Below, piece after piece: positions 11,681-24,604 of a stretch of DNA of 64,000 bases. The notes under the pieces are model-generated. The model saw nothing but the letters and a program-made list of their open reading frames with translations, had not been told where the DNA came from and made no database searches. The stretch spans positions 540,811 through 604,810 of the forward strand of contig VXBA01001334.1 in the NCBI GenBank assembly GCA_013399895.1, read 5' to 3'. Position 1 is the first letter of the stretch. Each line of letters starts with the position of its first letter. Origin of the DNA: Serilophus lunatus (lineage: Eukaryota; Chordata; Aves; Passeriformes; Eurylaimidae). The translations under genes and the position numbers were made by a program.

Positions 11681-11891
11681 AAATCAGGACTTCTGAGTCC
11701 TGGTCCCAGTTCCCAAATCCAGGTTACTTCCATCAAAAGAGGGATTCTTTGTTTCTGAGTTTACCTATCTGCAGCCTAAGCATAATGTTTTATCTCTTGG
11801 CCCTTTCAAGGCTTAATTAATGAATGCATGTTTTACAGCTAGTTGAGAACCTCAGATAAAAGGGTCTATAGAAGTGCAAAGCATTATTATG
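11681..11891 (+). mobile_element. MIR/CORE-type SINE, well preserved
   Basis: The order and content match an amniote MIR-like SINE. A 'caggacttctgagtcctgg' block at about 11685 is followed by a degraded core ('tgagtttacctatctgcag' near 11756), and then the characteristic 3' part: 'cttaattaatgaatgc', 'gaacctcagataaaaggg' near 11848, 'tctatagaagtgcaaagc' near 11864, and attattat at the end. These tRNA-derived elements were mobilised by L2/CR1-type LINEs and are very old in birds, so a copy this readable is unusual. The call uses remembered consensus features, not an alignment. Confidence 0.8.
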
Positions 11892-13269
11892 TTGCAGGAA
11901 GCCTGATTTTCTTTTGCATCAGAAAAACAAGACTTTATGCAGACTTAATTGGGTTGTTTTTTTTTAAATTTATAAAGAGGATTAAGAAAACTGAGCCTAT
12001 CTAAGTCTCCCTACTGGTAAATAAAAAGGAAAAGAAATAAAGACTAGAAGCAAAGAGAGGATTTATAATAAAATAAATAAATGTATTCAAAGGGTAGTAC
12101 ACAAGTAACTGTTTATAAAATAAAGGGCTTGGTTTTTGGAGCTATGAAGTGGTAGATTAATAGAAATAAAAAGGTTTTTTTATGACAAGATTACGGAAAG
12201 GAAATGTTGGAAAGCATCACATTTTAATCAGTTTTCCTAACTCAGTTTCATGATTCCCACAGATATAGGAGACTTTAAGAATATCAGTGAAGACAAGTCC
12301 ACTCTTTCTATCGTGTTAGTCATTCAATACTTTATATAGACTTTGAGGAATCATTTTACATTGCCCATATGAAAAGGGTAGGTCTTTTATTTTGAGGCAG
12401 TTGGAGAGCGTTACAATGGTAGTAAGTATCAGAAGATAAAAACCCAATCCCTTAGAAACAGAAATCAGCAAAGCTTCATCTAGACTAGCTCCATTGTGTA
12501 GCTTTGTCAGTTGATGACTGCAGAGAACTGGTCTCCATAAATCACTGCAACTTTGTTCTTGATTTAGAATGGCCAAAAGAATAAGTTTTCTTGTGGCTTG
12601 TCAAGGACTCGGTGCATTTAGCCAATATGCCAATACTCTGCATTTTCTCATCATTTTCTGTGTTTTTCCTTTAACAGTTGAAGCTCATGAGAATAGGTGC
12701 TAAAAGAAAAGAAAAGAAACCAAAACAAAAAACTAACAAAATAAACTGGAGTCTTATTAACCCTAAAATGAAGGTCTTTTTCAGATTCTATTCTACGTTA
12801 ATTTGGGACATTTGGGCTTTAAATTTCTAATTCTTGAGGGGTTTAGAATTGATTGGGAAAAGAAAAAACTATTTTTGTCGTAGTTTTTAGAAGTCAAAGC
12901 TATTTATTCTCATTTAGTCAAAGTCAGATACATTTTTAGCCTGGTTTCCTGAGAATAGGGAGTATATATCATGTTACAATGCATGACTGTACATTTACAT
13001 ATATCTCTTTCCGTGTTTTGCACTCAAATCAAGAAAAATATGAAGAATAATGTGATATTAATTTCTTCCCACAACCATGAAAATTTATGGTACTTTAAAG
13101 AAGAGAAAAATCTTTTATGTATAGGAACTTTGATACAATTTTGCATCCTGACCAAACCCATCCTTCATTAGCTATCAAACAATCCACACAGGATTTCATT
13201 GGCTTTGCTTCACACAGTCGTTTTTACTGTTTTTCTAAACCTGAGAAATTTTGTTCAAAACACAAAAAC

Positions 13270-13330
13270 ATTACTGTCTCACAGAAAAAAACTGAAGTTC
13301 AGATAAAGGCAATTGTCCTGACTTCCCATA
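13270..13330 (-). mobile_element. Possible old MIR/CORE-SINE fragment, inverted
   Basis: The run 'gtctcacagaaaaaaactga' then 'agttcagataaaggcaattg' and 'tcctgacttcccata' follows the layout of an inverted MIR core (ttacagatgaggaaactgag, then gacttgcccaaggtc). The resemblance is suggestive only. Confidence 0.35.
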
Positions 13331-16045
13331 CAATTTGATGGGCCTTCCTCTTTGTGTTCTTAGGAGTTTCCATTATAATTCTGGGAATCACAATATTTAG
13401 TCACAGATTTTTCTTTCTGCCAACTTTCCATCGCGTAACAGATATCATTTATCTCACAGGTTAACCAATTATAGGTCAATACTGTCATTTCTATATCTAT
13501 GTGGTTCTTATCTTTGAACATTTTCAGCTGTGATCTAGAAGCAGTAGAGATATTTCCCTACAGGGCTTAGCTATCATCACTCTCATTCCAGAATCAGAAA
13601 GAAAATTAGAATGAAAGTAGTTTGACTTTGAGTGGTAGAAGGCAGAGAAGAGTGCAACTCTGACAGTCAAGAGTGCAGAAACATATTTTGTTGGAATTGG
13701 AAGTGAAGATACTTCACTTGTTCAGGCCTGAGGGAGCTGTTCTCAGCAGTCCATGACCCACAACTAAAAAGAACAAGCCTTCTGTCAATACGCTTCAAAA
13801 TTCAGAGTAAGCGTTCAATCTTCCAGTGCAAAACTGTAGGCTATTGGCAATTTGAAAATGCTGGAAAACAGCTATCCAGTGACCAGCAGCTGACTGGCAC
13901 AAACATATCAGAACTTAAACATTGAGGACAACACCTTATTCCAGAAGACAATATATGTTCCATGTAGGGTCATACTAGGCAAAACCCCATCTTTGGGAAT
14001 AGAAGGATTGAAGAATTTAACTCGTTCTAAAAAAAGAAGCTTCCAGGGTCATGAAATTTATAAATGCATATGACACTAAGGAAATAAATTTAATAACCAA
14101 GATAGTCCATTCCAGCCTTTCTTCCTTAAGGACTGATTTTGAGTGCTATGTAGGCTTCATTTGAGTTCATTGAGAGTTACTAAGAGGATATTTCTATAGC
14201 TTTAGGCCTATGGATTAATGGATAAACTTTCAAGGTGTTCCATAAATATAGTCACTTTTCGACTAGGTAAACCAGGGATGAAATGTCCCATAGCTCATTC
14301 TCAATACACACATTATGAAATCATATATTAGGAAATATTTTCCTTTCTCTTTTTATTCTGCTAGAAAGAATGGAAACATATAAAGAACAATGCTGTAATG
14401 ACACAAAAATATGATGGCTTAATGAGTCTTTTCATCTCTGTTCCCTATTCTTCTTCAGTACATTTTACTTAAGGCACATAAAAGAAGCAAATAGTAAGAT
14501 AAGAGCATGAAGAGTTGTATCTCTGATACGATGAAACTGTTTTGTGAGCTCACGGTCACTCTTTGTTTATATTCTATTAACAATTTTCTTTATATCACAA
14601 TTACAGATTGTGTAAGGCAAATTCTTACATGCACATAAATTAGAAAATTATCATCTTTGAGAATTGGTTTTAAGCTTTGTCCATCCTTTGCATGTATTGG
14701 GAGGATCATGGTGGTGAATTTAATTGGCTCAGTGCATTTAGTTATTAAATGTATCTGCCTTGGAACTGAAGGTAAGAATATGCCAAAAAATAACAGAGAG
14801 GGGTCAAATAGCTGGAGTGGAGAAGAAACAGCTCTGATTGTTTTTATATGAATCCAACATTAAAGAACACATGAGCTGAATTGTTCCCCATAGAGCTTAA
14901 AAGTTTGATTTTCTTTTTTCCTCCATACAGGAAATCATGGTGATTGCAAATCCTAAAGCACTAAAGTTATTTAGAATAGAAGCTGTAAATATATACTGTA
15001 GAAAATAGGCATTTTCCTTGGTTTATAGCTCTAAAGGATTAAAGCAGGATTAAAAAGAGAAGAAAATAGATTTCAAAGCTCTTATGCTTTCTACCAGTAA
15101 GTGACACGACTTTTTTTTTTTTTTTCCCCCCAGGAGGAAAGAGTAGGAAAAATCAAAAAGAGAAGGAATAACCACAGACAAAAAATAGCAAAATAATAAA
15201 ATAATTAAAACAGTATTATCAGTGGGGATATGCACACATACATATTTACATACATGTATATGTACTTTTACGTAGTTAAAGCTTACATTTTCACAGGAAC
15301 TTTTTTTTTTTTTTCTAAAGGAATTCAAACCCTCTAATTAAATAATGCATTTGGCATCCACCGTAGAAACAACTAATGTTTGCAATATTACTTTTCCAGT
15401 TTAATTTAAATAGTGTTCTGAAGTAAACAGAGCTGAAAACAGATTACTAAAGGTAATCTCACAGGGTGTAAGAGAAGTAGAAAAGTGCAATGATAAATTC
15501 TTAGAAGCTGGAAACAGTCTATATCATTTTCTCTCTAATCTCTAGAATACAAAAAAAGCTGAACATTTAAAAATATATAACCCACACACTTTTACAAAGC
15601 AGCATTCAAATGATAAACAATATTTGAGTGCAGAATATAGTTTTTAGGTTGGTTTAGCTTCCTTCAGGGACTTGTTAAAGATGAGAATGTAGGAGGCACA
15701 AAGGTACCCAGGGTCAATTTACCCCTGCTACTTCTTGCTTTCTGTAGTTAGGGAGTACAGACCCAAAACTCACTAGAGATAACAGGAATATTTTTCCTAA
15801 CAGGAAGAAAGTAATGGGAAGTAGGGCCTTTCAACTCAATTGAAATTGATGGGGCTTGAGAGCACGCAACATTTTGTGGCTGATGCTGAGCACTGAGCCA
15901 GATGAGCCCAAAGTTTCTCTCTGTTTCGTCACTGAGAAATCCACTTGGATCCCCAAAAGTCATTAATGCAGTGACAGTTCACACCACAACGTTATTATAG
16001 AGCAATTCCTGGGAAACTGTACTTTAGTTATGTTTCAGAGTGGGA

Positions 16046-16088
16046 TTTTTTTGGTTATTTTTTGTTTGGTTGTTTTGGGGTTTTTTTT
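16046..16088. repeat. G/T-rich low-complexity tract
   Basis: T runs are broken by G and GG, ending in gttttggggttttttttgag. It is one of several such tracts in the window whose complement is A-rich with C clusters. No fixed unit. Confidence 0.7.
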
Positions 16089-18590
16089 GAGAGGAATAAA
16101 TTATATACACAGTATCTACTGACAATATGCAGTGAAGTGTGCCTGCTATTGAGCAGTCTATGGTGTGCTTTATGTGGCTATGACCATTTACTTCAAGATT
16201 GTTTAGTCTGCCCAAACGGAGTGGCATAGCTGAGAGATGATTAACCATTTGAACAGTGGAGAATAGAATGAGTAGAAAGTTTATCCTGATTCTGCATTTT
16301 CTGCATGGTTTCACCATTTTCCTCTCTACAAAGGACTGCAAACTCCACTCCCCAAAGAGAGAGGGAGGAAACTCAGAGTGCATTTTACAGTACCAATAGT
16401 AGACGAAGAAGAGAGGACATGATTTTTTAAATTTATGTTGGCATTGTTTCTTTTGAGGAAAATTTGGGGAATATGTAGATGAAAAATACAATTTACTGGT
16501 ATTTTTGTCATGAGTAGGAGTATGAATATGAGCATGAGTAAGTAAAAAAGATTCTGCAGTATTCCTTCGTGACTCAAAAGGATGGAGACTAGCTATTTCT
16601 CTAAATTATACTATGTCACCTCCTTAAAACACCTATGCAAAAGCAGATCTGAATTCCCAGACTTCCTGAATTGAGCAAAGTCTCCTACAAATGACTTTCA
16701 TATCAGGCTCTCTGTATCCATGAGATGACTTGACACAGGAGGAAGTGCTTCTGTTTCAAATGGTTTAGCAGTGGGCACAGACCATCTCTCAATTATACAA
16801 AATCTTTGGTGGCAACTCTGCTATAAACATACAAAACATGGGAAGAAATACATTCTTACCAGCTCCAGTATTGCTAACAACTCAACAAAACAAAACCCAA
16901 AAGGAAAGTAGAAGGTGAGTTACACAACTTCAGAAAGAGACTGTATGGACTATCTAGTAAGACTTCCATCTGTAAACAAGCAAACATCCTTGAGCTACTG
17001 AATATGAGAAGACAGGAGAATACCTGTGTTGGACAGTTCCTCAGGTATGAAGTAAGTAGATTCCATATATTGCTATTTACCCCAGAAAAGCCTCTGAGAA
17101 TTTTACTACATTTCTACAAAAGATAATAAATTACTGATTCTCCTCATTGCACCATGGCTTATTTAGAGGCGAAAAGGTACCCTTCAAGGCTAGTTTGATT
17201 TTCAGCACAACCTAAATTTTGTGGAAGTTCTCTCTAAAGTCCATGATAATACTTCAAGCAAGCTCTGTGCTTACCCTAAGCATGGAGGTCTTTTTACATT
17301 GGGAAGTGCGATAGAGGCCATTATATATCCAATGTGCTGACTTTACTTGCTTTCTGAAACCCCGTTTTGTGCATAGAGGGGAGGATATTCCACAGTGGCC
17401 AGTTCCATGGGCTATAAGGCTGCTTTTCGCTGCCGCAGCACTGTAAAAGAGCCATGGTGTAGCTGAAAATTGTGCCTTACAACTGTGTGCGCCACTGGGA
17501 TGCATCCCTTTGGAGGGATTAAAATGCCTAAAATGAGGGATGTAATGTAAGAAGGAGAGCACATAGAAAGACAAGAAATATAAAAGGGAGAAAGGGGAGG
17601 AAGTGTTTTTGAAGAGGATTAATAAAGTATATGTCACCCTGCTGATTGTTTTTTCTTTCCTGCCTTTATTTTTTTTTTTTTTTTAGCTTAAAATGTTTCC
17701 CACTCTCAAGTGCCTGCCTTGCCAGCAAACGAATTGCACTAAAAAATTCTGTTAGTATCCTATTAAAAAGGTGAGGTTTTAAAGGCATTTTGTCCCATTA
17801 TAAATTTTAAGTGATGAAATATAAAAGTAAATATTTTTGCCAGTCTAGTCTGCCCTTTACAGTCCTGCTTCCCTCTGGAGAGACAAAATCTGCCAGCTCT
17901 GGATTAGATCCATTTGCAATTGCCAACAGATTCTCTCTGATGAATCTTCAAGCGCTTGAGTCAGGTTGGACAGGCAAAATGTCCATCTGTACCATCCCTG
18001 ATGGATGTAACAAAGCTTGGAATGCATTCATAGTACCAGAGCAGCAATCAAGAGAGCAGAGAATAAGTAAAAATGCTCATCTTTATTTTATTTTATTTTA
18101 TATATTTTTAAGTCTTATTCTATTTTAATTCAATTTATCTTTCAACAAGGGTTGAATATTTTCTGCATTTCCCTGCATGGAAACAGTGAAGTCCTTTCCC
18201 AAAGCCCAACAGACAGGATGCTTAGGGAAAAATATTTCAAAGTAAAGGCAAGTGTGGGATTTAATCGATGAGCTTCTGTTGATGTTTCTGAGAGTCATGC
18301 AGCTAAAACTCTGTATGCTGCTTTGAAAAGATATCCCTAAAATGTCACAAATCTGGTAGGCAGATAGCTGCAGGAGATAACAATGTTACATCTCTGTCTG
18401 TCTGTCTAATTTTAGGAAGATTACCTTAATCGTATCTAATAACAATGTATTTCTGGGCATAATATTTCTATCTAAATAATGCTGCCAGACTAACATTTTC
18501 TTTATCAGTGCTACATTTTTTAGATTTAAAATTATGTATTTTGTAGGAAGTTTTATTTATTTACTTTTTATTTTCCTCATGAAAGAATAT

Positions 18591-18616
18591 GTACGTATGT
18601 GTGTGTGTGTGTGTAC
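18591..18616. repeat. (GT)n microsatellite
   Basis: About eight uninterrupted GT units lie at 18599-18614, flanked by imperfect GT-like steps (gtacgtat before, gtac after). It is short, but potentially length-polymorphic. Confidence 0.85.
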
Positions 18617-20822
18617 ATCTATTTATATCAGGAGCATAATCTAAGTCAAATCACAAATTCTCCAATTCAAAGGTTCAAAGCACCATCCTTTGAAGAATTT
18701 ACAAAGTACAAAGAAAGGCTTATTCATGGAATGACATTATGATCTGAAATAATTTAGGCTGAATTTGACCTTTGCTGTATGTTCTCACTCAGCATGACCT
18801 CTAAAAGCCATCTATGAGACCTCTATTTCTTCTCTGTGGGAGATAGAGAGGACACAGAGTTCCTGCAGAGAACAGCAGGGGAGAGACAGTGTAAGAAGTT
18901 AAAGAATAGGAAGTGATTCCGTCTTGACTCAATCTAATCATCTATTAGTTCCTTTCTAAGATAATAAACAAGTCTGGAATAAAATTACAATATAGTTATA
19001 CAATGAAGAGTTTGAATCAAATTGAGACTATTCTTAAAGTAATAATGTCTTAGTCTGGAGTGGTCTCCAGGCAGCATCTTCTTCTGATTGTAGATCTTTG
19101 CCCTAGTTTAAGACTGGTCACCATCTTGCTGCCTATAAATGGCTTTTTAGAACAAGCTACAGTTGCTTTAAAATGTACTGCAGGGAAATCCATTAGGGAC
19201 CACCTTATTGGCACCCAACTGAAGAAAATTATAGTTATTTTAATGAAGCTACATGATGAAGTAGGCCCCCAGAAGTGTTCTCCAAGATGGAATTAGGAGG
19301 AAGAAAAGGTTTAATGCCAAATCGACTGGTTCTGTGTTACTCTAGCCTTCCCCCTCTTTGGACAAATAAAGTCTTTCTCACATTTATAGAACTGTTTATT
19401 ATAACTGATTCACATGTTGGATCTGAACCACCATTTCTTATTCAGGCAATGATCCTGCTGAGTTCAAAGACTTCCAGTGATTCAACATAAGGTGTTTAGG
19501 GGTGTCTTTTCAAAGTAACGTATCTGTTTAGTCACACAGTTCCTGCTAACATCAAGGAAAGTTGGCTGGTTAAATCCCCATGCAAACTTCCTTTGAAAAA
19601 ATTACCCCTAAAGCATCCCGTCTGCTGAGGTTTGAAAGGGGACTTCAATCAATATATTTGTTAAATGAAATGCAAAGAAGATCCATTATTTGTACTCTGG
19701 GTACTCTTCCCTAATAAGGGCTGTAACACAGAGACGGTTAAAACATAAGGGTTCTTATTCTGTTTGAATTAGTCCTCAAATGTTTGTCTAAACTATTCAT
19801 ATGTTTCACTTCACAAAACTTGACATAAAATTTCATTGGAAGAACTTCTATCAGATGACTGCTTATTAAAGCTATTTCTCCACTCAGGATGCATATATAT
19901 ATATATTAATGCCTGCAAATATTTATATTAAAAGCTTTTATTTGTTCTAAGGATTTTGAACCTTGGATCCAAATTTATCATTTTTTTTAGTGATAGACAC
20001 CTTATTTAATTTCAGATATTTATAAGTTGGTTGTTTAATTTAAATTGTAATCTCAGATTTCTCGATATTTAATGGAGATAAACACTATCAGAATCTCCTT
20101 TTTTTTTTCTTGTTTTAATAAGATAAAATTTATAATATTATACTGAATCCCTAGTTTAATATAGAGGAACACTCATAGACCCCCAATTTTGTAATTTCAG
20201 GCCAGAAGTAGTTCCATATATAAGTGCTGTTAATTTCAGCTGTGTGCCTAAAGATTTACTTAAATATATCATACCCTAAACTCTGCCAACATTATTGAAA
20301 AGTTTCCTGCTGATTATAAAAGCAGCTTGCTATATGTTACATGGAGATGCCTTTAATTTGAACTTCTAAAGCCAGATAATATTTATTTTATTATGAAAGT
20401 TATTCTCTCAAAGTACTGCTCACTTTCCCTGGAGTTTAATGAGAGCCCAGGGTAGTTTGAATACTGAGGCTCCTACTATTGTATAAATCTGTGTCTTGGC
20501 CTGTTCAGAAGTATGAAATTGAAGCATCATGTACTCTACAGAAGTTATGATAAGACAAGGGTTCTGTTCTGTCTCATTGCTTAGCATAGAGAATAGAGAG
20601 ATTAAAATATTAACAGAGATTGAAAGTGAAAAAAAAAATATGATATTGCTGAAAGACAGATGACCAACATAAATGTGAATATCCTGTCCTCTGAGTCTGT
20701 TTTCCAGCATCAGGATTTATTTTTATCTCAATTTAAGGGGAAAAAAAAGTAGTAGAAATATAACAGTGATAGATTCTGTCACATCTTTAAGCTCAGAAAT
20801 GACAAAACAAAGTGGTTTGGAT

Positions 20823-21010
20823 TAGACGAGACTTTAAAGATCACTTCATTTCCACTTCCCTGCCATGAGCAGGGACACCTTCCACTGGAGCATGTTCCTC
20901 AAAGCTCCATCCAACCTGGCCTTGAACACCTGAAGGGATGGGGTATCCACAGCCTCTCTGGGCGACTTGTTCCAGTGCCTCACCATCTTCACTGCAGATA
21001 TTCTCTGATG
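20823..21010 (-). mobile_element. CR1 LINE fragment, 3' region, inverted
   Basis: The + strand shows inverted CR1 3' blocks in order: 'ccctgccatgagcagggaca' near 20859, 'ctccatccaacctggccttg' near 20904, and 'ttgttccagtgcctcaccat' near 20968. The extreme tail and all coding sequence are missing. It lies just left of the purine-rich repeat. Confidence 0.9.
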
Positions 21011-21444
21011 GCATTTTTAAATCAAAATGAATAATTTCTACAACCCACACTATTTTTTTTTAATATGTGAAATGTTACCAGTAGAAAGGAGGGGATAGAA
21101 GGGAAGGTGAGGGGAGGGAAAAAGGGAAATGGAGAGGGAGAAGAACAGGGATAGAAAAGGGAAAGGGAAAGGAAAAGGGAAAGGAAAAGGAAAAGGAAAA
21201 GGAAAAGGAAAAGGAAAAGGAAAAGGAAAAGGAAAAGGAAAAGGAAAAGGAAAAGGAAAAGGAAAAGGAAAAGGAAAAGGAAAAGGAGGAGTTAAGAAAA
21301 AAAAAACCCTATGGCCTGTTTTCTCTAGTATCCCTAGGACTTTCATCTTCCAGAAGTGACTTAAAACACTTCTGTACCTTCTTCACTTAAAAAAGACTGT
21401 CAGGCATTATTAATATGCATATGTTGTGATTTCTGGGTGCAGAG
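21011..21444. other. Spacer between two CR1 pieces
   Basis: Apart from the purine tract, this holds only an A run at about 21297-21306 and ordinary AT-rich DNA. No gene is seen. Confidence 0.55.
21089..21291. repeat. Homopurine tract with (GGAAAA)17
   Basis: The + strand is nearly all purine from about 21089 and wholly purine from 21153 to 21291 (139 nt). Its core is 17 uninterrupted GGAAAA hexamers at 21183-21284, preceded by AAAGGG-type variants. Because the unit is six bases, all frames stay open and give alternating glycine-lysine (+) or proline-phenylalanine (-) translations; these are artefacts. Pure homopurine mirror-like tracts can form triplex DNA in principle. Confidence 0.95.
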
Positions 21445-21508
21445 CTGGAAGTTGGACTTTATGATCACTGTGAGTCCCTTCCAACTTGAGATGTTCTATG
21501 ATTCTACA
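21445..21508 (+). mobile_element. CR1 LINE terminal stub
   Basis: Only the last ~65 bp of a CR1 copy remain: 'gttggactttatgatcactg', then 'gtcccttccaact', then 'ttctatgattcta'. This matches the usual CR1 3' terminus. It is extremely 5'-truncated. Confidence 0.85.
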
Positions 21509-24500
21509 AGTCTTTGAATAAAAAATAGTTGTGAAACTCCCCACAGGAGGGCTTCTAAGCTCTCCATCAGAATCTGAAGTGAGAGCCGAGCTTGGAGAGC
21601 ACCAAGACAGTTCAAAAAAGACTGCAAAGTTTTTATGCAGTTGGGTATTCATTTTATTGGCACAGATGATCATTCTTATCCCATGTTCTGCTTCTCTGCC
21701 TTGCCCACCCATCCTCCCCCCATGCTCTCACCTAGACTCACATACCTCCCTTTTTTTCCCCTTCTCTCCCAGTCTCCCTCATGTCAGGGACCTGTGCAAT
21801 ATAATTTTCCGCACAATGAAATCTAGAGTGACATTAATGTAAGTGTAATTTTATAGTGGGGAATGGGCCTAGCTGATTGTTTCTACCTGCTGTGTTTTGA
21901 TGATAGACATTGGGATGTCACCATCTGTGTAATGAAATTTCACCTCCATAATGGTTCAGATTATCAAACATTCTTCCAAGCTGTCTCACAGAAATTTATT
22001 TATTTATTTACTCGCTCAATGAGGATGGCAAAGTTGCTCATCACTGGGAAGCAGGAGAGTGTTAAAGGGAAGGGGTAGGTACGGAGTACAGGGCAACAGC
22101 AGTGTCTGAAAAAAAAAAAAACTATGACTGGTAAAAAAGTAATAATAAATATCATCATGCTAGGGAAGAAAATGAAACTGTGCCACCTTTGTGTTCAGTA
22201 CTGTGTCCACATTCTGTTATTCCCCCATCTCCCCTAACTAGAAAGAGCAACATGCCAAAGCCATATTCCAAACAGAATATTGGCATATTAAAGCAGCAAG
22301 TGCAGATTCTGGAAATTTCAAAGCTATCACATGTCTCTGCTTCATCCATACTTAACTTCCCCTGATATTAGTACAAGCTGTGTAACATGAGAGAGACAAA
22401 TCTGCTTTAAAATGAACACTTTCTTCTTTCTAAATGTGTGATGTTGTGATCAGGAAGCTCAGTGACTCACATTAAGAAGAATCAGAGACATACAGCCAAT
22501 TCAGATAATGGTAAAAAAGCATTTCTACACCTCTAACTGTTTGGAGATCAGAAGCCTAGTCCAGAAGATCACTTAATCCTTCTTTGTACTTCTGTCTTGT
22601 AACTTCTATATCTCTCTTTCAGAAGCTCTGGATTCTAAAGCCTCCCTTTTCCTCTCTTTTTTTAATGAGAAGAATGAGCAACCTGGGCACCAGAAACAGC
22701 GCTACTGTTCTTCACTACTGTTCCTCTATTGAGCAATTACTTGCCTCTTTTTTCATTTACCTCCACCTCTTCACACCTTCTTCCCCCTTCTAATGCCCTG
22801 TCACTTCTGTGGAGAGAAAAGCCTTACGTTTTCAGGGATGACATACAGAAAGTCAGACCATCAGTGTCATAGCTAGAATAAGTGATGGTTCTCTTTATTC
22901 AGTTGAATCTATTGTCTATATTTACCTAAAACTTACAGGTATATCACAGTCCTAGCAGATCAGATGCTTTTAAATGCATATCGTACTTTCAGTTCAAATG
23001 ACAAACTTCAGAAATCCCACAAAACTTGTACACTGCAGCTGCCTAGCACACAGTTTTGAGAAACTCCAGAAATACTATAAATAAGTACTGCTGCATTTTG
23101 TCCCAACAAATCTAAAATACCTAGGGAACACCAGGTAGATCAACTGTGCAGATATTTTCCAGATTGTTATACACTTACTACATGCTGTTATTCACACAAT
23201 GTTTTTGCCTGGAAGATCATGGGTGTTCCTGCTCTAAGAGATCATTCCAAACAATGTCAAGAAAACTGACTGTTCTTTTTTCTAATAAGTAACATTAAAG
23301 TAGCAGACATACATGCCTATGGGAGCAAAGGAATCCAAACTCCTATCTGGCCCCAGTGGAGTGTAAGAGTTCACCAATTTTCACAGATGAGGTTGGACTA
23401 CAAAGAATTGGAGAATAAAAAAAAAAAAAAAAAAAAAGCAAGCATTTGCCCCTTCTCCAAGTTTCCTTGTTCTGTGCCCTATTTGGGTGTCCACCAGGAG
23501 ATTCTCTGTGGCAATATTCACTGCTTTATGTTTATTTGGTTGTTCAGTTTCTGACAACCCAATAACCGTATGGATTTGACCTTGTATCCCTTGTTACATT
23601 TTCTCTCACTTCCTCCGGTATAAAACTTTGAGTTTTACAGAGAAACGACATATTGTCATGTTATGGCTCCTACCTTGATTCAGGGATTGAATAGACCTGT
23701 ACAATTTTGTTTTCTTTGAAGAAAAAAGATTTTAAAGTAGTAGTAATAAACCCACTTTTTTCACTTTAACTGCAAAACATTTCTTCTGTCATTGAATAGT
23801 TAATATTTTATCCCAACCATTTGCGGAGCTGAAGTAATGGAAAAAATGCTTGAAGGGTAGTTTTTTTTGTTGTTGTTGTTGTTGTGTTTTTGGTTTTTTT
23901 CTCTCAGCAAATCTTGGCTAAGAAAGAATAATTACTCAATTCAAAAAAAAAAAAAAAGTTTACTAAATTGAATAATTCTTCCCCAGATATTTTTTCCTTC
24001 TCATGATTATTTCTTAACTAGTCTAGATAATGACATTATTAGCTAATTAGTGATAAATGTCAGTAAATTTATTTTACAAAGACCATTTGAAGTCTTGTAT
24101 ATTTATGCAAAATGCAGATTGACTGAAACCTAAGAAGGTATGAAATTCACTTATGCTCCAGAGGCCCTGGGCTGAGCCAATGCATCATGCAGACCCAACT
24201 TCCACAGGCTGTCATGGGAACATGGATGGGTAGGCTCCCAAAAGTAAAGTGAATTTTCCCCTTTTAAGGACTCCATTGTTATAGTTCTTGGCATATAGGA
24301 GACAACTCAGTTTCCTGTAGTCACATATCATTTTGAGCAAGGAATTTGAGAGGTGAGTCAGACACTGTCAGTTCTAGATGCTTCAGATGGAAAAGGAAGT
24401 AGGGCCATGGTCCCCCCCCCATTTGCCAGTGGAGCATGGCAGGTATGGCAGGAAGGCAGGTGCTGCCAGACACCATAAGCTAGTTCCTCACATGAGAAGT

Positions 24501-24604
24501 GCACTTTGTATGTGTGTGTGTCTCCAAAACCCCCCACAAAAACCAAACAACAACCCAAACAACAACCACAAGTGCTTGCTCTCTTGGCCATACTCCTCTA
24601 TGAA
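21509..24604. other. Unique DNA, no gene seen
   Basis: This contains a pyrimidine-rich stretch (about 21700-21785), an A run (22110-22121), a 19-nt A run (23419-23437), a TTG-rich stretch (about 23861-23902), an A run at 23942-23956 and a 9-nt C run (24412-24420). Open frames around 21531-21842 (103 codons) read through the C/T-rich DNA and lack any domain. Confidence 0.5.
24525..24570. repeat. A/C-rich low-complexity tract
   Basis: A runs are broken by CAA and CCC steps (ccccccacaaaaaccaaaca, then acaacccaaacaacaacc). It belongs to the recurrent A/C-rich class seen elsewhere in the window. Confidence 0.7.

Larger units (their letters stand above)
11892..20822. other. 9-kb unique region, no gene seen
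   Basis: This is mostly AT-rich single-copy DNA. It contains T runs (15113-15125, 15301-15314, 17669-17684), a G/T-rich tract (16046-16088), a (TTTTA)n stretch (18080-18101), a short GT repeat (18591-18616), an (AT)n stretch near 19894 and a possible old SINE (13270-13330). The longest open frame of the window (16024-16491, minus strand, 155 codons) ends in a lysine/asparagine/glutamine-rich tail read from the G/T tract and has no recognisable domain. A CpG-retaining patch lies at 17309-17491. Confidence 0.45.

Noticed and set aside
16024..16491. 155-codon minus-strand frame, the longest in the window
   Set aside because: No domain, ends in low-complexity residues from a G/T-rich tract, and this length is plausible by chance in 64 kb over six frames.
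17811..18128. 105-codon + strand frame in mid-GC DNA
   Set aside because: No recognisable domain; ends in hydrophobic residues from a TTTTA repeat. Kept only as a mention near a CpG-retaining patch.
21050..21359. Open frames giving glycine-lysine or proline-phenylalanine repeats
   Set aside because: They are translations of the GGAAAA hexamer array, which keeps all frames open; no start context, splice signals or flanking coding pattern.
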